Assembly: GCA_024403935.1 (NCBI GenBank)
Contig: JAKSQV010000009.1
Coordinates: forward strand, 1-47,882
Source of the DNA: Ruminococcus sp.
GTDB lineage: Bacteria; Bacillota; Clostridia; Oscillospirales; Ruminococcaceae
Direction: 5' to 3'
DNA length: 47,882 bases
Program-made: the position numbers and the translations under genes
Shown: piece after piece, positions 1-9,171 of the stretch
Layout of the letters: the number at the start of each line of letters is the position of its first letter
How positions within the stretch are numbered: position 1 is the first letter of the stretch
The notes under the pieces: model-generated
The model's input: only the letters and a program-made list of their open reading frames with translations
What the model was told of the DNA's origin: nothing
The model's database searches: none

Positions 1-137
1 AAGCTGCTGAATCTATCGCTCGTCAGCCCGAAGCCAAGGGCGACATCAGAACAGCACTTCTTCTCGGCTGTGCACTTGCTGAGGCTACCGCTATCTACGG
101 TTTCGTTATCGCACTTCTTATCTGGGTAAAGATGTAA
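1..137 (+). CDS. atpE: ATP synthase F0 subunit c, copy 1 (5' truncated by window)
   Basis: Only the last 44 codons and the stop are inside the window (frame starts at base 3). They encode the end of helix 1, the polar loop with the RQPEAKGD signature, and helix 2 with the ion-binding glutamate in an ALAEATAIY context. The residues are identical to the C-terminal part of the next gene, and the DNA differs at only a few silent third positions. The protein would form the rotating c-ring in the membrane. Upstream genes (probably atpB) are outside the window. The stop is followed by 33 bases and then the second c gene, so both copies should be on one message. Confidence 0.95.
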   Translation, partial: AAESIARQPEAKGDIRTALLLGCALAEATAIYGFVIALLIWVKM

Positions 138-170
138 ACACTTTTCAATTCATACATGGAGGGATCATTT

Positions 171-389
171 ATGGGAACTATGGCACTGGGTGCAGGTCTT
201 GCCGTACTTACAGGCGCAGGCGCAGGTATCGGTATCGGTATCGCTACCGCGAAAGCTGCTGAATCTATCGCTCGTCAGCCCGAAGCCAAGGGCGACATCA
301 GAACAGCGCTTCTCCTCGGCTGTGCACTTGCTGAGGCTACCGCTATCTACGGATTTGTTATCGCACTTCTTATCTGGGTAAAGATGTAA
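171..389 (+). CDS. atpE: ATP synthase F0 subunit c, copy 2
   Basis: A 72-residue, two-helix proteolipid. Start chosen at 171 because GGAGGG at 158-163 sits 7 bases upstream; the in-frame ATG at 156 would overlap that site and add five polar residues. Helix 1 carries the Gly-x-Gly-x-Gly packing motif (residues 19-23), the loop has ARQPEAKGD (34-42), and helix 2 has the ion-carrying Glu55 followed by Ala56, Thr57 and Tyr60. The glutamine used by sodium-specific rings such as Ilyobacter (Gln32) is Ile here, which leans towards protons, but Thr57 and Tyr60 match sodium-type rings, so the coupling ion is uncertain. The gene is a tandem duplicate of the one before it. Confidence 0.96.
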   Translation: MGTMALGAGLAVLTGAGAGIGIGIATAKAAESIARQPEAKGDIRTALLLGCALAEATAIYGFVIALLIWVKM

Positions 390-421
390 GCGGAAACAAA
401 TTCACATAAGGAGGGCAAACA

Positions 422-910
422 ATGCTTAATTTTGAATTCTGGAGCATCTTCGAGGCTGTTGCAAACGTTATCATTCTCTTTGTACTGCTCAGGATATTCC
501 TTTTCAAGCCTGTCAAGAAGATGATGAACGAAAGAACTCAGTCTGTTCAGAAGGACATCGATGATGCCGAAAGAAACAGACAGGAGGCTGAAGAACTCCG
601 CAAGCAGTATTCGGATACCATCAGCGAGGCAAAGGAAGAAGCAAACCGTATCATTATGAAAGCTCACGATGACGCTGAGACCGAACGTTCAAGCATCATC
701 GAAAAATCACATCAGGAAGCTGACGAGATCGTCAGTGCCGCAAGCGAAACAATAGAAAACGAACGCAGACGCGTGCTCCAGCAGGCACAGTCACAGATCG
801 CCGACCTCGCTATCGAAGCTGCATCAAAGATCGTCGGAGCAAACCTCGATGACGATAAGAACAGAAAGCTTGTCGATGAATTCCTTTCCGAGGAGGGTGA
901 CAAGCAATGA
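422..910 (+). CDS. atpF: ATP synthase F0 subunit b
   Basis: 162 residues, the usual length for subunit b. One N-terminal membrane helix (about residues 10-29) is followed by a long charged coiled coil rich in Glu, Arg, Lys and Ala, which forms the peripheral stalk tying F0 to F1. A strong AAGGAGGG site precedes the ATG. The last codons overlap the next start by 4 bases (ATGA), so translation of b and of the delta-alpha ORF is probably coupled. It is a single b gene of normal type, with no b' copy and no fusion to delta, unlike the b-delta fusion of actinobacteria. Confidence 0.96.
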   Translation: MLNFEFWSIFEAVANVIILFVLLRIFLFKPVKKMMNERTQSVQKDIDDAERNRQEAEELRKQYSDTISEAKEEANRIIMKAHDDAETERSSIIEKSHQEADEIVSAASETIENERRRVLQQAQSQIADLAIEAASKIVGANLDDDKNRKLVDEFLSEEGDKQ

Positions 911-2931
911 GAGAATCAGATAAGGCTCTTGTAAATGAGCTCGTCCGCCGCGATATTTCACACGAGGACATAATTGCAGCAAAAACAGTGCTTGAGTCCT
1001 GTCCCGATGTGGCAGATACACTCTCAAATCCTCTCGTTACATACGATGAAAAGCACAATATCATCAAACAGCTCTTCCCCGCTTCTCTTGAGCGTTTCAT
1101 GTCCACAGCCGTAAGAGAGGGCGCGATAGTTGAGATCGGTGAGATATTCACGGAATATGAGGAGATACTCCTCGAAAAACAGGGCAGCATCAAAGCTGTT
1201 ATCCGCTACGTTACACCGCTTACGGAATCACAGCAGGCTGACCTGAGAAAATTCCTGATGGAACGCTTCACCAAGGAAGATGTTGATATAGAATACAGAC
1301 ACGATCCTGACATCATCGGCGGATTTATCCTCAATGCAGGAGATGTTGAGTACGACCGCAGCTACCGCACAAGCCTCCGCTCAATGCGTGACATCATGCA
1401 GACAAAGGCAGCAGAGGTCACGGATAACAACACGGAGAAGCTCTCGTCAGGCGACATCATATCCGTGCTCAAGACCGAGGTCAGAGATTTCGAGGTCAAG
1501 ACAGGCGCGACCGAAACAGGCTTCGTAACAAGACTCGGCGACGGAATCGCCACGGTTTACGGCATGAGCGGCGTTATGTACGGCGAGCTCGTAGAGTTCG
1601 AGACAGGCATCCGCGGCATCGTACAGAACCTTGAAGAAAAAACAGTTGGAGTCGTTCTCCTCGGCGATGATGCGGGACTCACCGAAGGCTCGTCAGTTGT
1701 CCGCACAGGAAAACGCGCAGGCATCGGAGTAAGCGATGAGCTGCTCGGCAGAGTTGTCGATGCGCTCGGCTCTCCCATTGACGGTCTCGGCCCTGTCCGC
1801 GCAGACGATTACTTCCCGATAGAGCGTGAAGCTCCCGGAGTCATCGAGCGTAAGCCCGTAAGCGTACCGCTCCAGACAGGTATCCTTGCCATAGATTCGA
1901 TGTTCCCGATAGGCAGAGGTCAGCGTGAGCTCATTATCGGAGACAGACAGACAGGCAAGACCTCTATCGCCATAGATACGATAATCAATCAGAAGGGCAA
2001 AGACGTTATCTGCGTCTACGTCGCTATCGGACAGAAGTCCTCGACAGTCGCACAGGTAGTCAACACGCTCAGAAAATTCGGAGCTATGCCGTATACCGTA
2101 GTTGTATGCGCTTCGGCAAGCGATCCTGCTCCGTTCCAGTATATTGCACCATATTCGGGCACAGCTATTGCCGAATACTTTATGTCAAAGGGCAAGGATG
2201 TCCTCATCGTCTATGATGACCTTTCCAAGCACGCCGTAGCCTACCGTGCCATGTCGCTGCTGCTCCACCGTCCGCCCGGACGTGAAGCATACCCCGGTGA
2301 CGTTTTCTACCTGCATTCGAGACTGCTTGAACGTTCAAGCCGACTCGATGACGAGCACGGCGGCGGCTCGCTGACCGCGCTCCCGATAATTGAAACTCTT
2401 GCCGGAGATATTTCGGCTTACATCCCGACTAATGTCATATCCATCACAGACGGACAGATATTCCTCGAAAGCGAGCTGTTCAACTCAGGTCAGCGTCCTG
2501 CCGTAAACTACGGACTCTCTGTTTCGCGTGTCGGCGGTGCTGCACAGACCAAGGCAATGAAAAAAGCCGCGGGCAACCTCCGAATCGATCTTGCTCAGTT
2601 CAAGGAAATGGAGATATTCACGCAGTTCTCGTCCGAGCTCGACCAGTCTACGGCTGATCTTCTCGCACATGGACACCTGCTCACGGAGCTCCTCAAGCAG
2701 CCCCTCTACAATCCCATGCCGCACTACAAGCAGGTTATACTCCTGTATGCGGCTCAGCACGGACTCTTTGAGTTCACCGACCTGTCCGAGCTGAAGGATT
2801 ATGTGAACGACCTCATGGCATATATAGAATCCTACGGTCAGGATATTATCTCTGAGATCGAGGAGAAAAAGATACTTGATGACGATCTCGGTGAGCGTAT
2901 CGAACGCATCGTTACCGCGTTTGAGGAGTAA
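907..2931 (+). CDS. atpH/atpA: ATP synthase F1 delta-alpha fusion protein
   Basis: One uninterrupted 674-residue ORF. Residues 1 to about 167 are a whole delta/OSCP domain, ending with the conserved DPDIIGGF segment (133-140). Residues from about 178 are a complete alpha subunit: the N-terminal helix, the [11 protein letters not shown] strand (210-220), Walker A GDRQTGKT (345-352), the [13 protein letters not shown] segment and the C-terminal helical domain. The linker is only about ten residues, and no stop or frame change separates the parts. No internal ATG, GTG or TTG with a ribosome site lies at the junction (ATG 1384 and 1395, GTG 1465 examined). F1 normally holds one delta and three alpha, so a stable fusion would be stoichiometrically odd. 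Cleavage, hidden internal initiation or a sequencing error at the gene boundary are alternatives. Confidence 0.93.
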   Translation: MRESDKALVNELVRRDISHEDIIAAKTVLESCPDVADTLSNPLVTYDEKHNIIKQLFPASLERFMSTAVREGAIVEIGEIFTEYEEILLEKQGSIKAVIRYVTPLTESQQADLRKFLMERFTKEDVDIEYRHDPDIIGGFILNAGDVEYDRSYRTSLRSMRDIMQTKAAEVTDNNTEKLSSGDIISVLKTEVRDFEVKTGATETGFVTRLGDGIATVYGMSGVMYGELVEFETGIRGIVQNLEEKTVGVVLLGDDAGLTEGSSVVRTGKRAGIGVSDELLGRVVDALGSPIDGLGPVRADDYFPIEREAPGVIERKPVSVPLQTGILAIDSMFPIGRGQRELIIGDRQTGKTSIAIDTIINQKGKDVICVYVAIGQKSSTVAQVVNTLRKFGAMPYTVVVCASASDPAPFQYIAPYSGTAIAEYFMSKGKDVLIVYDDLSKHAVAYRAMSLLLHRPPGREAYPGDVFYLHSRLLERSSRLDDEHGGGSLTALPIIETLAGDISAYIPTNVISITDGQIFLESELFNSGQRPAVNYGLSVSRVGGAAQTKAMKKAAGNLRIDLAQFKEMEIFTQFSSELDQSTADLLAHGHLLTELLKQPLYNPMPHYKQVILLYAAQHGLFEFTDLSELKDYVNDLMAYIESYGQDIISEIEEKKILDDDLGERIERIVTAFEE

Positions 2932-2942
2932 GGGGTGAGCCT

Positions 2943-3851
2943 ATGCCCAATATCAGAGAGATACGCGAGAGGATAGCGAGCATACAGCAGATTCTCAAGA
3001 TCACCAACGCAATGTATCTCATATCCTCATCAAAGCTGAAAAAAGCAAGAAAATCACTCGATTCTACCGAGCCTTACTTCTACACGCTTCAGGATACCAT
3101 CGAGAACGTTCTTGAGCATACTCCCCACACCCGTCAGCTTTTCTTCGACAGACGCTCGGATATTCCCGACGAAAAGCGAAAGAAGGGCTATATCGTCATT
3201 ACTGCCGACAAGGGACTGTGCGGAAGCTATAACCACAATATCCTCAAATATACTGAGAAAACTCTCGCTGAAGCACCCGACATACACAACTGCTACCTCT
3301 TTGTCATCGGACAGGTCGGACGTATGTACTTCCAGCGCCGTATGAATTCCGGCGGCACCGCCTCGGTTGACGGCGAATTCCTGTACACTACGCAGAATCC
3401 GACTCTCTTCCGCGCAAAGGAGATAGCTGAGCGCGTTATCGATAAATTCGAGAAGCATGAGCTCGATGAGGTGTATGTTCTGTACACCGATATGGTAACA
3501 TCCAGCCTTCAGGAAACACGCACGGTACGCCTTCTTCCGTTTGAAAGACGGCATTTCGGCAAAGCTCCCGACGGCACGATAAAGAAGCTCCCGAAGGCGG
3601 CATTCCTGCCGTCACCCGAAAAGGTAATGGAGTATCTCATCCCCAACTACGCAAAGGGCATCATCTACGGCGCAATGGTCGAGGCGTTCTGCTGTGAGCA
3701 GCACTCGCGAATGACCGCCATGGATGCCGCCACTACCAGCGCAAAGGAAATGATACATGACCTTTCACTGATGTACAACCGCGCAAGACAGGCTGCCATA
3801 ACTCAGGAGATAACTGAGGTCTGCGGCGGCGCGGCAAGCCTCAGAGAATAG
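2943..3851 (+). CDS. atpG: ATP synthase F1 subunit gamma
   Basis: 302 residues, central rotor shaft. The N-terminal helix (REIRERIASIQQILKITNAM) and the C-terminal helix (MYNRARQAAITQEITEVCGG) are the two conserved segments that form the coiled coil inside the alpha-beta hexamer. The middle Rossmann-like domain has the ITADKGLCGSYN motif. GGGGTGA lies 4 bases before the ATG, and the gene starts 11 bases after the delta-alpha stop. A 66-base spacer separates it from atpD, the longest gap inside this operon; no clear promoter was seen there. Confidence 0.97.
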   Translation: MPNIREIRERIASIQQILKITNAMYLISSSKLKKARKSLDSTEPYFYTLQDTIENVLEHTPHTRQLFFDRRSDIPDEKRKKGYIVITADKGLCGSYNHNILKYTEKTLAEAPDIHNCYLFVIGQVGRMYFQRRMNSGGTASVDGEFLYTTQNPTLFRAKEIAERVIDKFEKHELDEVYVLYTDMVTSSLQETRTVRLLPFERRHFGKAPDGTIKKLPKAAFLPSPEKVMEYLIPNYAKGIIYGAMVEAFCCEQHSRMTAMDAATTSAKEMIHDLSLMYNRARQAAITQEITEVCGGAASLRE

Positions 3852-5315
<1,464 letters not shown>

Positions 5316-5319
5316 GCCT

Positions 5320-5730
5320 ATGGCAAAAACGTTCTACCTTGAGATAATCGCCACCGACAGAGTTTTCTTCAAAGGCGATACCGAGCACCTCGTCATCACG
5401 GCAGTTGACGGACTCCTCGGCATTCTTCCCGGACATGAACCGCTCGTAACCTCGCTCCCGACAGGTGAGCTGAAGTACATGGTCAATGGAAAATGGCGTT
5501 ATGCCGCCATTTCAGAGGGCTTTATACAGATCATGCCCGACAAGGCTGTCATTCTCGCCGATTCGTGCGAGCTTCCCGAGGAGATCGACATCAAACGCGC
5601 AGAGGAAGCAAGAGAACGTGCAGAAGAGCAGATGCGTCAGAAACAGAGCATCCGCGAATACTACGAGACTCAGGCTGCCCTCAACCGCGCTATAAACCGC
5701 CTGAAAATATCACAAAAGCATTTCAAGTAA
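5320..5730 (+). CDS. atpC: ATP synthase F1 subunit epsilon
   Basis: 136 residues with the N-terminal beta-sandwich (residues 1 to about 85, with DGLLGILPGHEPLVTSL) and a C-terminal helical hairpin rich in Glu, Arg and Gln, the part that can inhibit ATP hydrolysis in other bacteria. It starts 4 bases after atpD, and its ribosome site GGAG lies inside the end of atpD. It is the last gene of the operon; no strong intrinsic terminator was seen directly after it before the secD promoter. Confidence 0.96.
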   Translation: MAKTFYLEIIATDRVFFKGDTEHLVITAVDGLLGILPGHEPLVTSLPTGELKYMVNGKWRYAAISEGFIQIMPDKAVILADSCELPEEIDIKRAEEARERAEEQMRQKQSIREYYETQAALNRAINRLKISQKHFK

Positions 5731-5855
5731 GCGGGTAACTGTGCCTGTCCGTATATGAGCCTGTTGTACGTGCTCCTAATTATGCATTATGCATTACTGG
5801 ATAGGGCATAAGTTGTGCATTTTTCAGAAATATATGTATTTATTTCCCGATATAC

Positions 5856-5884
5856 TTGACTTTTTTCTCAAAATATAGTACAAT
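5856..5884 (+). promoter_or_regulatory. Sigma-A-type promoter of secDF
   Basis: TTGACT (5856-5861), a 17-base spacer and TACAAT (5879-5884). The 5' leader to the secD ATG at 6011 is about 120 bases. It separates secDF from the ATP synthase operon. The rest of the 280-base gap (5731-6010) shows no gene. Confidence 0.85.
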
Positions 5885-6010
5885 AATTGTAATTGTCGCG
5901 GAGACTCGCACCGAGGTCATCATTTGCCCCCGATAAGGCGTTTCCGTGTAAATTTCAAGACGTTCACATTCCTTCATAAGGACAGGAGCGTTCATAAGTA
6001 TAGGAGGCAC

Positions 6011-7420
6011 ATGACCGTGAAAAAGATCGGCAAATCCACTTTCTTCATCGTCGTTGCTTTGATCGCGCTGTTTGCCGCTTCGGCTATCACAGGATTTGAT
6101 TATCTTTACGGTGATAACACGACAACGGTAATTAAAGGCGTTGACGATATCCGTCTCGGTATCGATATCAAGGGCGGCGTTGACGTTACCTTCGCACCCG
6201 CAGGCGATTATGATGCGACTGACGAACAGCTCGATGCTGCTACCGAGGTTATCAAAACTCGTCTCGCTTCGCTCGGTATCAACGACAACGAGCTTTACAG
6301 CGACGGAAAAAGCGACAGAATCATCGTTCGTTTCCCCTGGCAGGCAGGCGAAAGCAATTTCGACCCCGAGTCAGCCGTTAAGGAACTCGGCGAAATGGCA
6401 GAGCTTACCTTCAGAAAAGGCACAGATACAGAAACCGATGAGGAGGGTAATGTTACCCCTGTCGGCGATCTTGTTATCAGCGGTTCTGATATCGAATCAG
6501 CAGGATATACTCAGCAGCCCGATTCATACGGCAACCTTGAATGGGTAGTTACCCTCAAGCTCAATACCGATGGTACTTCAAAGTTCGGTTCTGCCACATC
6601 AGAGCTCGCAGGTTCTACCACCCCCATTTCAATCTGGATGGACAGCACCATGATCTCTGCTCCTACTGTTAACAACGCTATCACAACCGGTAACGCTGTA
6701 ATCACAGGTAACTTTACAAGCGAATCCGCAAAGAGGCTCGCCGACCAGATCAACTCCGGCGCACTTCCCTTCAAAATAGAGACAAAGAGCTTCAAGACCA
6801 TCTCGCCTACAATGGGTGAGGGTTCACTTGATGCTATCCTTCTTGCTTCTAGCATTGCGTTCGCTTTCATTGCTGTATATATGATAGTTCTCTACCGTAT
6901 CCCCGGTCTTGTAGCAGTTATCGCTCTTATCGGTCAGATCGCAGGCTCTATCGCAGCAGTATCAGGCTGGTTCGGATTCCAGCCCGGCTCTACACTCACT
7001 ATCCCCGGTATCGCAGGTATTATCCTTGCTGTCGGCATGGGTGTTGACGCAAACATCATCACAGGCGAGCGTATCAAGGAAGAGCTCCGCTCAGGCAAGT
7101 CGCTTGATGCTGCTATCCGCGTTGCTTACAAGAGAGCGTTCTCCGCTATCCTCGACGGCAACATCACAAACGTTATCATCGCTATTGTTCTTATGGGTGC
7201 GTTCGGCGTTCCCTCAAGCTTCTTCTCAAAGATACTCAACAGAACAGTATTCTGTATGTTCGGCGCAACTGCCGAGGGCGTTGTCTACTCATTCGGCTTC
7301 ACGCTCCTTGTAGGTGTTATCTGCAACTTCATCTTCGGAGTATTCTTCTCAAGGATCATGGTTACTTCACTCTCCAAGATCTCAGGCAACAGACAGCTGT
7401 ACGGAGGTGATCAGAAGTGA
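6011..7420 (+). CDS. secD: Protein translocase subunit SecD
   Basis: 469 residues. Start chosen at ATG 6011, preceded by AGGAGG at 6002-6007; an upstream in-frame ATG at 5924 would add 29 polar residues before the signal-anchor helix and has no ribosome site. One N-terminal membrane helix (about 12-32) is followed by the LGIDIKGG motif and the large periplasm-equivalent P1 domain, then five C-terminal helices including the GMGVDANIITGERIKEEL signature of the RND/SecD fold. It works with SecF, using the proton or sodium gradient to help protein release outside the membrane. SecD and SecF are separate proteins here, not the SecDF fusion of Bacillus. Confidence 0.96.
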   Translation: MTVKKIGKSTFFIVVALIALFAASAITGFDYLYGDNTTTVIKGVDDIRLGIDIKGGVDVTFAPAGDYDATDEQLDAATEVIKTRLASLGINDNELYSDGKSDRIIVRFPWQAGESNFDPESAVKELGEMAELTFRKGTDTETDEEGNVTPVGDLVISGSDIESAGYTQQPDSYGNLEWVVTLKLNTDGTSKFGSATSELAGSTTPISIWMDSTMISAPTVNNAITTGNAVITGNFTSESAKRLADQINSGALPFKIETKSFKTISPTMGEGSLDAILLASSIAFAFIAVYMIVLYRIPGLVAVIALIGQIAGSIAAVSGWFGFQPGSTLTIPGIAGIILAVGMGVDANIITGERIKEELRSGKSLDAAIRVAYKRAFSAILDGNITNVIIAIVLMGAFGVPSSFFSKILNRTVFCMFGATAEGVVYSFGFTLLVGVICNFIFGVFFSRIMVTSLSKISGNRQLYGGDQK

Positions 7421-8397
7421 GTAAGAAAAATTCTAATGCAACAGCTCCTGTAACAACAGGAAAGGTCTACAACTTCTGCTCAAAGAAGAAAATGATCCTC
7501 ATCATTGCAATATTCATTATCGTCGCTCTTATTGCAGGAGCTCTTATAAGAGGCATAAAGTTCGCTATCGAGTTCAAGGGCGGTACAATGCTGACCTACT
7601 CCTATACAGGCGACCTTAATGTCGATGATGTAAAGACAGAGGTTGAAAAGCACATTGATTCAAACGTAAGCGTCAGACGCGGTGAAAGCCTCGATTCAGA
7701 CGGCTATCAGATCACCATCTCCTTCACTACAAAGGATGGTCTCAACGCTGACGGACAGCACGAGATGACAGAAAATCTCAGAGCTGCCTTCCCCGACAAC
7801 GAGCTTGAGCTCTTTGACTCAAATGATGTAAGCCCTTCATCAGGACGTGAATTCCTCTTGAAGTGTCTGGTTGCAATGATATTTGCTGCTATCATCATCA
7901 TCATCTACATTGCTATCAGATTCAGCAAAATAGGCGGCTGGTCGGCAGGTGTCTGCTCGATATTTGCCCTTGTACACGACATTCTCGCAGCTCTTGCAGT
8001 ATCCATTATCTGCGGCTTTGAGTTCAACTCCAATATCGTAGCGGTTATCCTTACGATACTCGGTTACTCCATCAACAACACTATCGTTATCTACGACCGA
8101 ATCCGTGAAAACAGAACTCTCATGCCCAAGGCTTCACTCAACGAGCTTATCAATGTAAGCTGTACACAGTCACTCACACGTTCTATCAGAACATCAATTA
8201 CAACTATCAGTACAATGCTCATTGTTACAATAGTTGTCATCATCAGCGGCTACACATCGCTCCTCAGCTTCTCTGTACCGCTTATGGTAGGTCTTATCTC
8301 AGGTACTTACTCATCACTTTTCGTTGCACCTGTAACATGGTCGTGGTGGAAAGGCAATGATAAGGGCGACAAGAAAGATAAGAAAAAGGACAAGTAA
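7417..8397 (+). CDS. secF: Protein translocase subunit SecF
   Basis: 326 residues, starting with GTG at 7417 that overlaps the secD stop by 4 bases; GGAGGTGA at 7403-7410 is 6 bases upstream. It has an N-terminal membrane helix, the IEFKGGTML motif, a short external domain and five further helices with the LGYSINNTIVIYDRIRENR signature, and it ends in a Lys/Asp-rich cytosolic tail. The overlap suggests coupled translation and near equal amounts of SecD and SecF. Confidence 0.96.
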   Translation: MSKKNSNATAPVTTGKVYNFCSKKKMILIIAIFIIVALIAGALIRGIKFAIEFKGGTMLTYSYTGDLNVDDVKTEVEKHIDSNVSVRRGESLDSDGYQITISFTTKDGLNADGQHEMTENLRAAFPDNELELFDSNDVSPSSGREFLLKCLVAMIFAAIIIIIYIAIRFSKIGGWSAGVCSIFALVHDILAALAVSIICGFEFNSNIVAVILTILGYSINNTIVIYDRIRENRTLMPKASLNELINVSCTQSLTRSIRTSITTISTMLIVTIVVIISGYTSLLSFSVPLMVGLISGTYSSLFVAPVTWSWWKGNDKGDKKDKKKDK

Positions 8398-8406
8398 ACA
8401 GTAAAG

Positions 8407-8425
8407 CTAAGGGGAGTCCCCTTAG
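8407..8425. repeat. 19-base palindrome after secF
   Basis: CTAAGGGGA, one base, TCCCCTTAG: a perfect 9-bp inverted repeat just after the secF stop and before the main terminator. No T tract follows it. Role unknown; it could protect the 3' end of the message. Confidence 0.6.
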
Positions 8426-8432
8426 ACTAATC

Positions 8433-8477
8433 GCAGGCTGCCGACTATGAACTTATAGTTCGGCAGCCTGCTTTTTT
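8433..8477 (+). terminator. Rho-independent terminator of secDF
   Basis: A long GC-rich stem (GCAGGCTGCCGA paired with its complement, plus four further pairs after a one-base bulge), a short loop, then TTTTTT at 8472-8477. Confidence 0.93.
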
Positions 8478-8480
8478 ATT

Positions 8481-8799
8481 ATGTATACGCGTAGGAGCTG
8501 TCCAGTGTGCTTTCATAGGTATTATGCATTGGAAGCACGAAGAAAAGTCACAGCAATATAATGCTAAAAATGAGGTTAACCGTGTCAAAAAGTTTTCAAC
8601 ATTCTGTTGAAGCGCACGTTGACTTTTCGCTTTAGTTGTTGAAATTATTGTTGAAAGTGTGAATACACACGTAAAATACAGTATTTTACAGCCCGAAAAA
8701 GTTGAAAACCGTGTGGATAAATGGGGAAAACGTGTAAAAACTAAAAATGTATTGTGGAAAAATCGTCCGCAATAAGAAATTGTAAAGGATATGATTTGT
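8481..8799. promoter_or_regulatory. Gene-free region with a cluster of DnaA-box-like 9-mers
   Basis: About 320 bases with no gene. It holds one exact consensus DnaA box on the minus strand (TGTGGATAA, 8712-8720), one TTTTCCACA-type box (TGTGGAAAA, 8753-8761) and several TTTTCAACA relatives: TTTTCAACA 8593-8601, TGTTGAAGC 8605-8613, TGTTGAAAT 8637-8645, TGTTGAAAG 8649-8657 and AGTTGAAAA 8700-8708. The same TTTTCAACA family is dense on both sides of dnaA, about 16-18 kb away. A DnaA-binding locus away from the origin, able to titrate or reload DnaA, is a reasonable reading but is inferred. Confidence 0.6.
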
Positions 8800-9129
8800 A
8801 TGAAAAAAATACCAGCAATAAGTTTCGCTTTTCTGATGGCGGCGTGTGCCCTTACAGGCTGCGGTTCTGACAGAAATGAAGACAGAAGCGACTCCTACTA
8901 CGACCACTATAACTACGGCTCTGACTCTGAAAACGACATCCATGACACCATTGACGATGCCGCAGAAGCAGGTCATGACATCATAGGCGGCGCAGGTGAT
9001 GCAGCCAACGACATTATCGACGGCGCAAGCAACGCGGCAAGTGACATTGCTGACGGACTTGACGGAAGCACCGTCAGCACAGTCACCGTTCGCACGACAA
9101 GAACAACGACAACAACAACTGCTGAATAA
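8800..9129 (+). CDS. Small secreted lipoprotein, repeat-rich, unknown function
   Basis: 109 residues. Start taken at ATG 8800, because AAAGGA (8784-8789) is 10 bases upstream; the ATG at 8791 is too close to that site. A signal peptide ends in the lipobox LTGC, so the protein should be lipid-anchored outside the membrane. The mature part begins Asp/Tyr/Ser-rich, then has several imperfect repeats of a DI(I/A)-G-A-(G/S)-(D/N)-AA pattern, and ends in a Thr-rich tail that may be a flexible linker. No catalytic motif is visible and I do not recognise the family. It lies alone between terminators. Confidence 0.75.
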   Translation: MKKIPAISFAFLMAACALTGCGSDRNEDRSDSYYDHYNYGSDSENDIHDTIDDAAEAGHDIIGGAGDAANDIIDGASNAASDIADGLDGSTVSTVTVRTTRTTTTTTAE

Positions 9130-9134
9130 ACAGG

Positions 9135-9169
9135 AACGGGCACAGAGATCAACCCCTGTGCCCGTTTTT
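9135..9169 (+). terminator. Terminator between convergent lipoprotein and peptidase genes
   Basis: AACGGGCACAG (9135-9145) pairs perfectly with CTGTGCCCGTT (9156-9166), followed by more T. It lies directly downstream of the lipoprotein stop and just before the stop of the opposing peptidase gene at 9172. Confidence 0.9.
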
Positions 9170-9171
9170 CA

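Noticed and set aside
907-2931. Splitting the delta-alpha ORF into two genes
   Set aside because: No stop, frameshift or credible internal ribosome site lies at the domain junction, so one ORF is reported and the alternatives are discussed.
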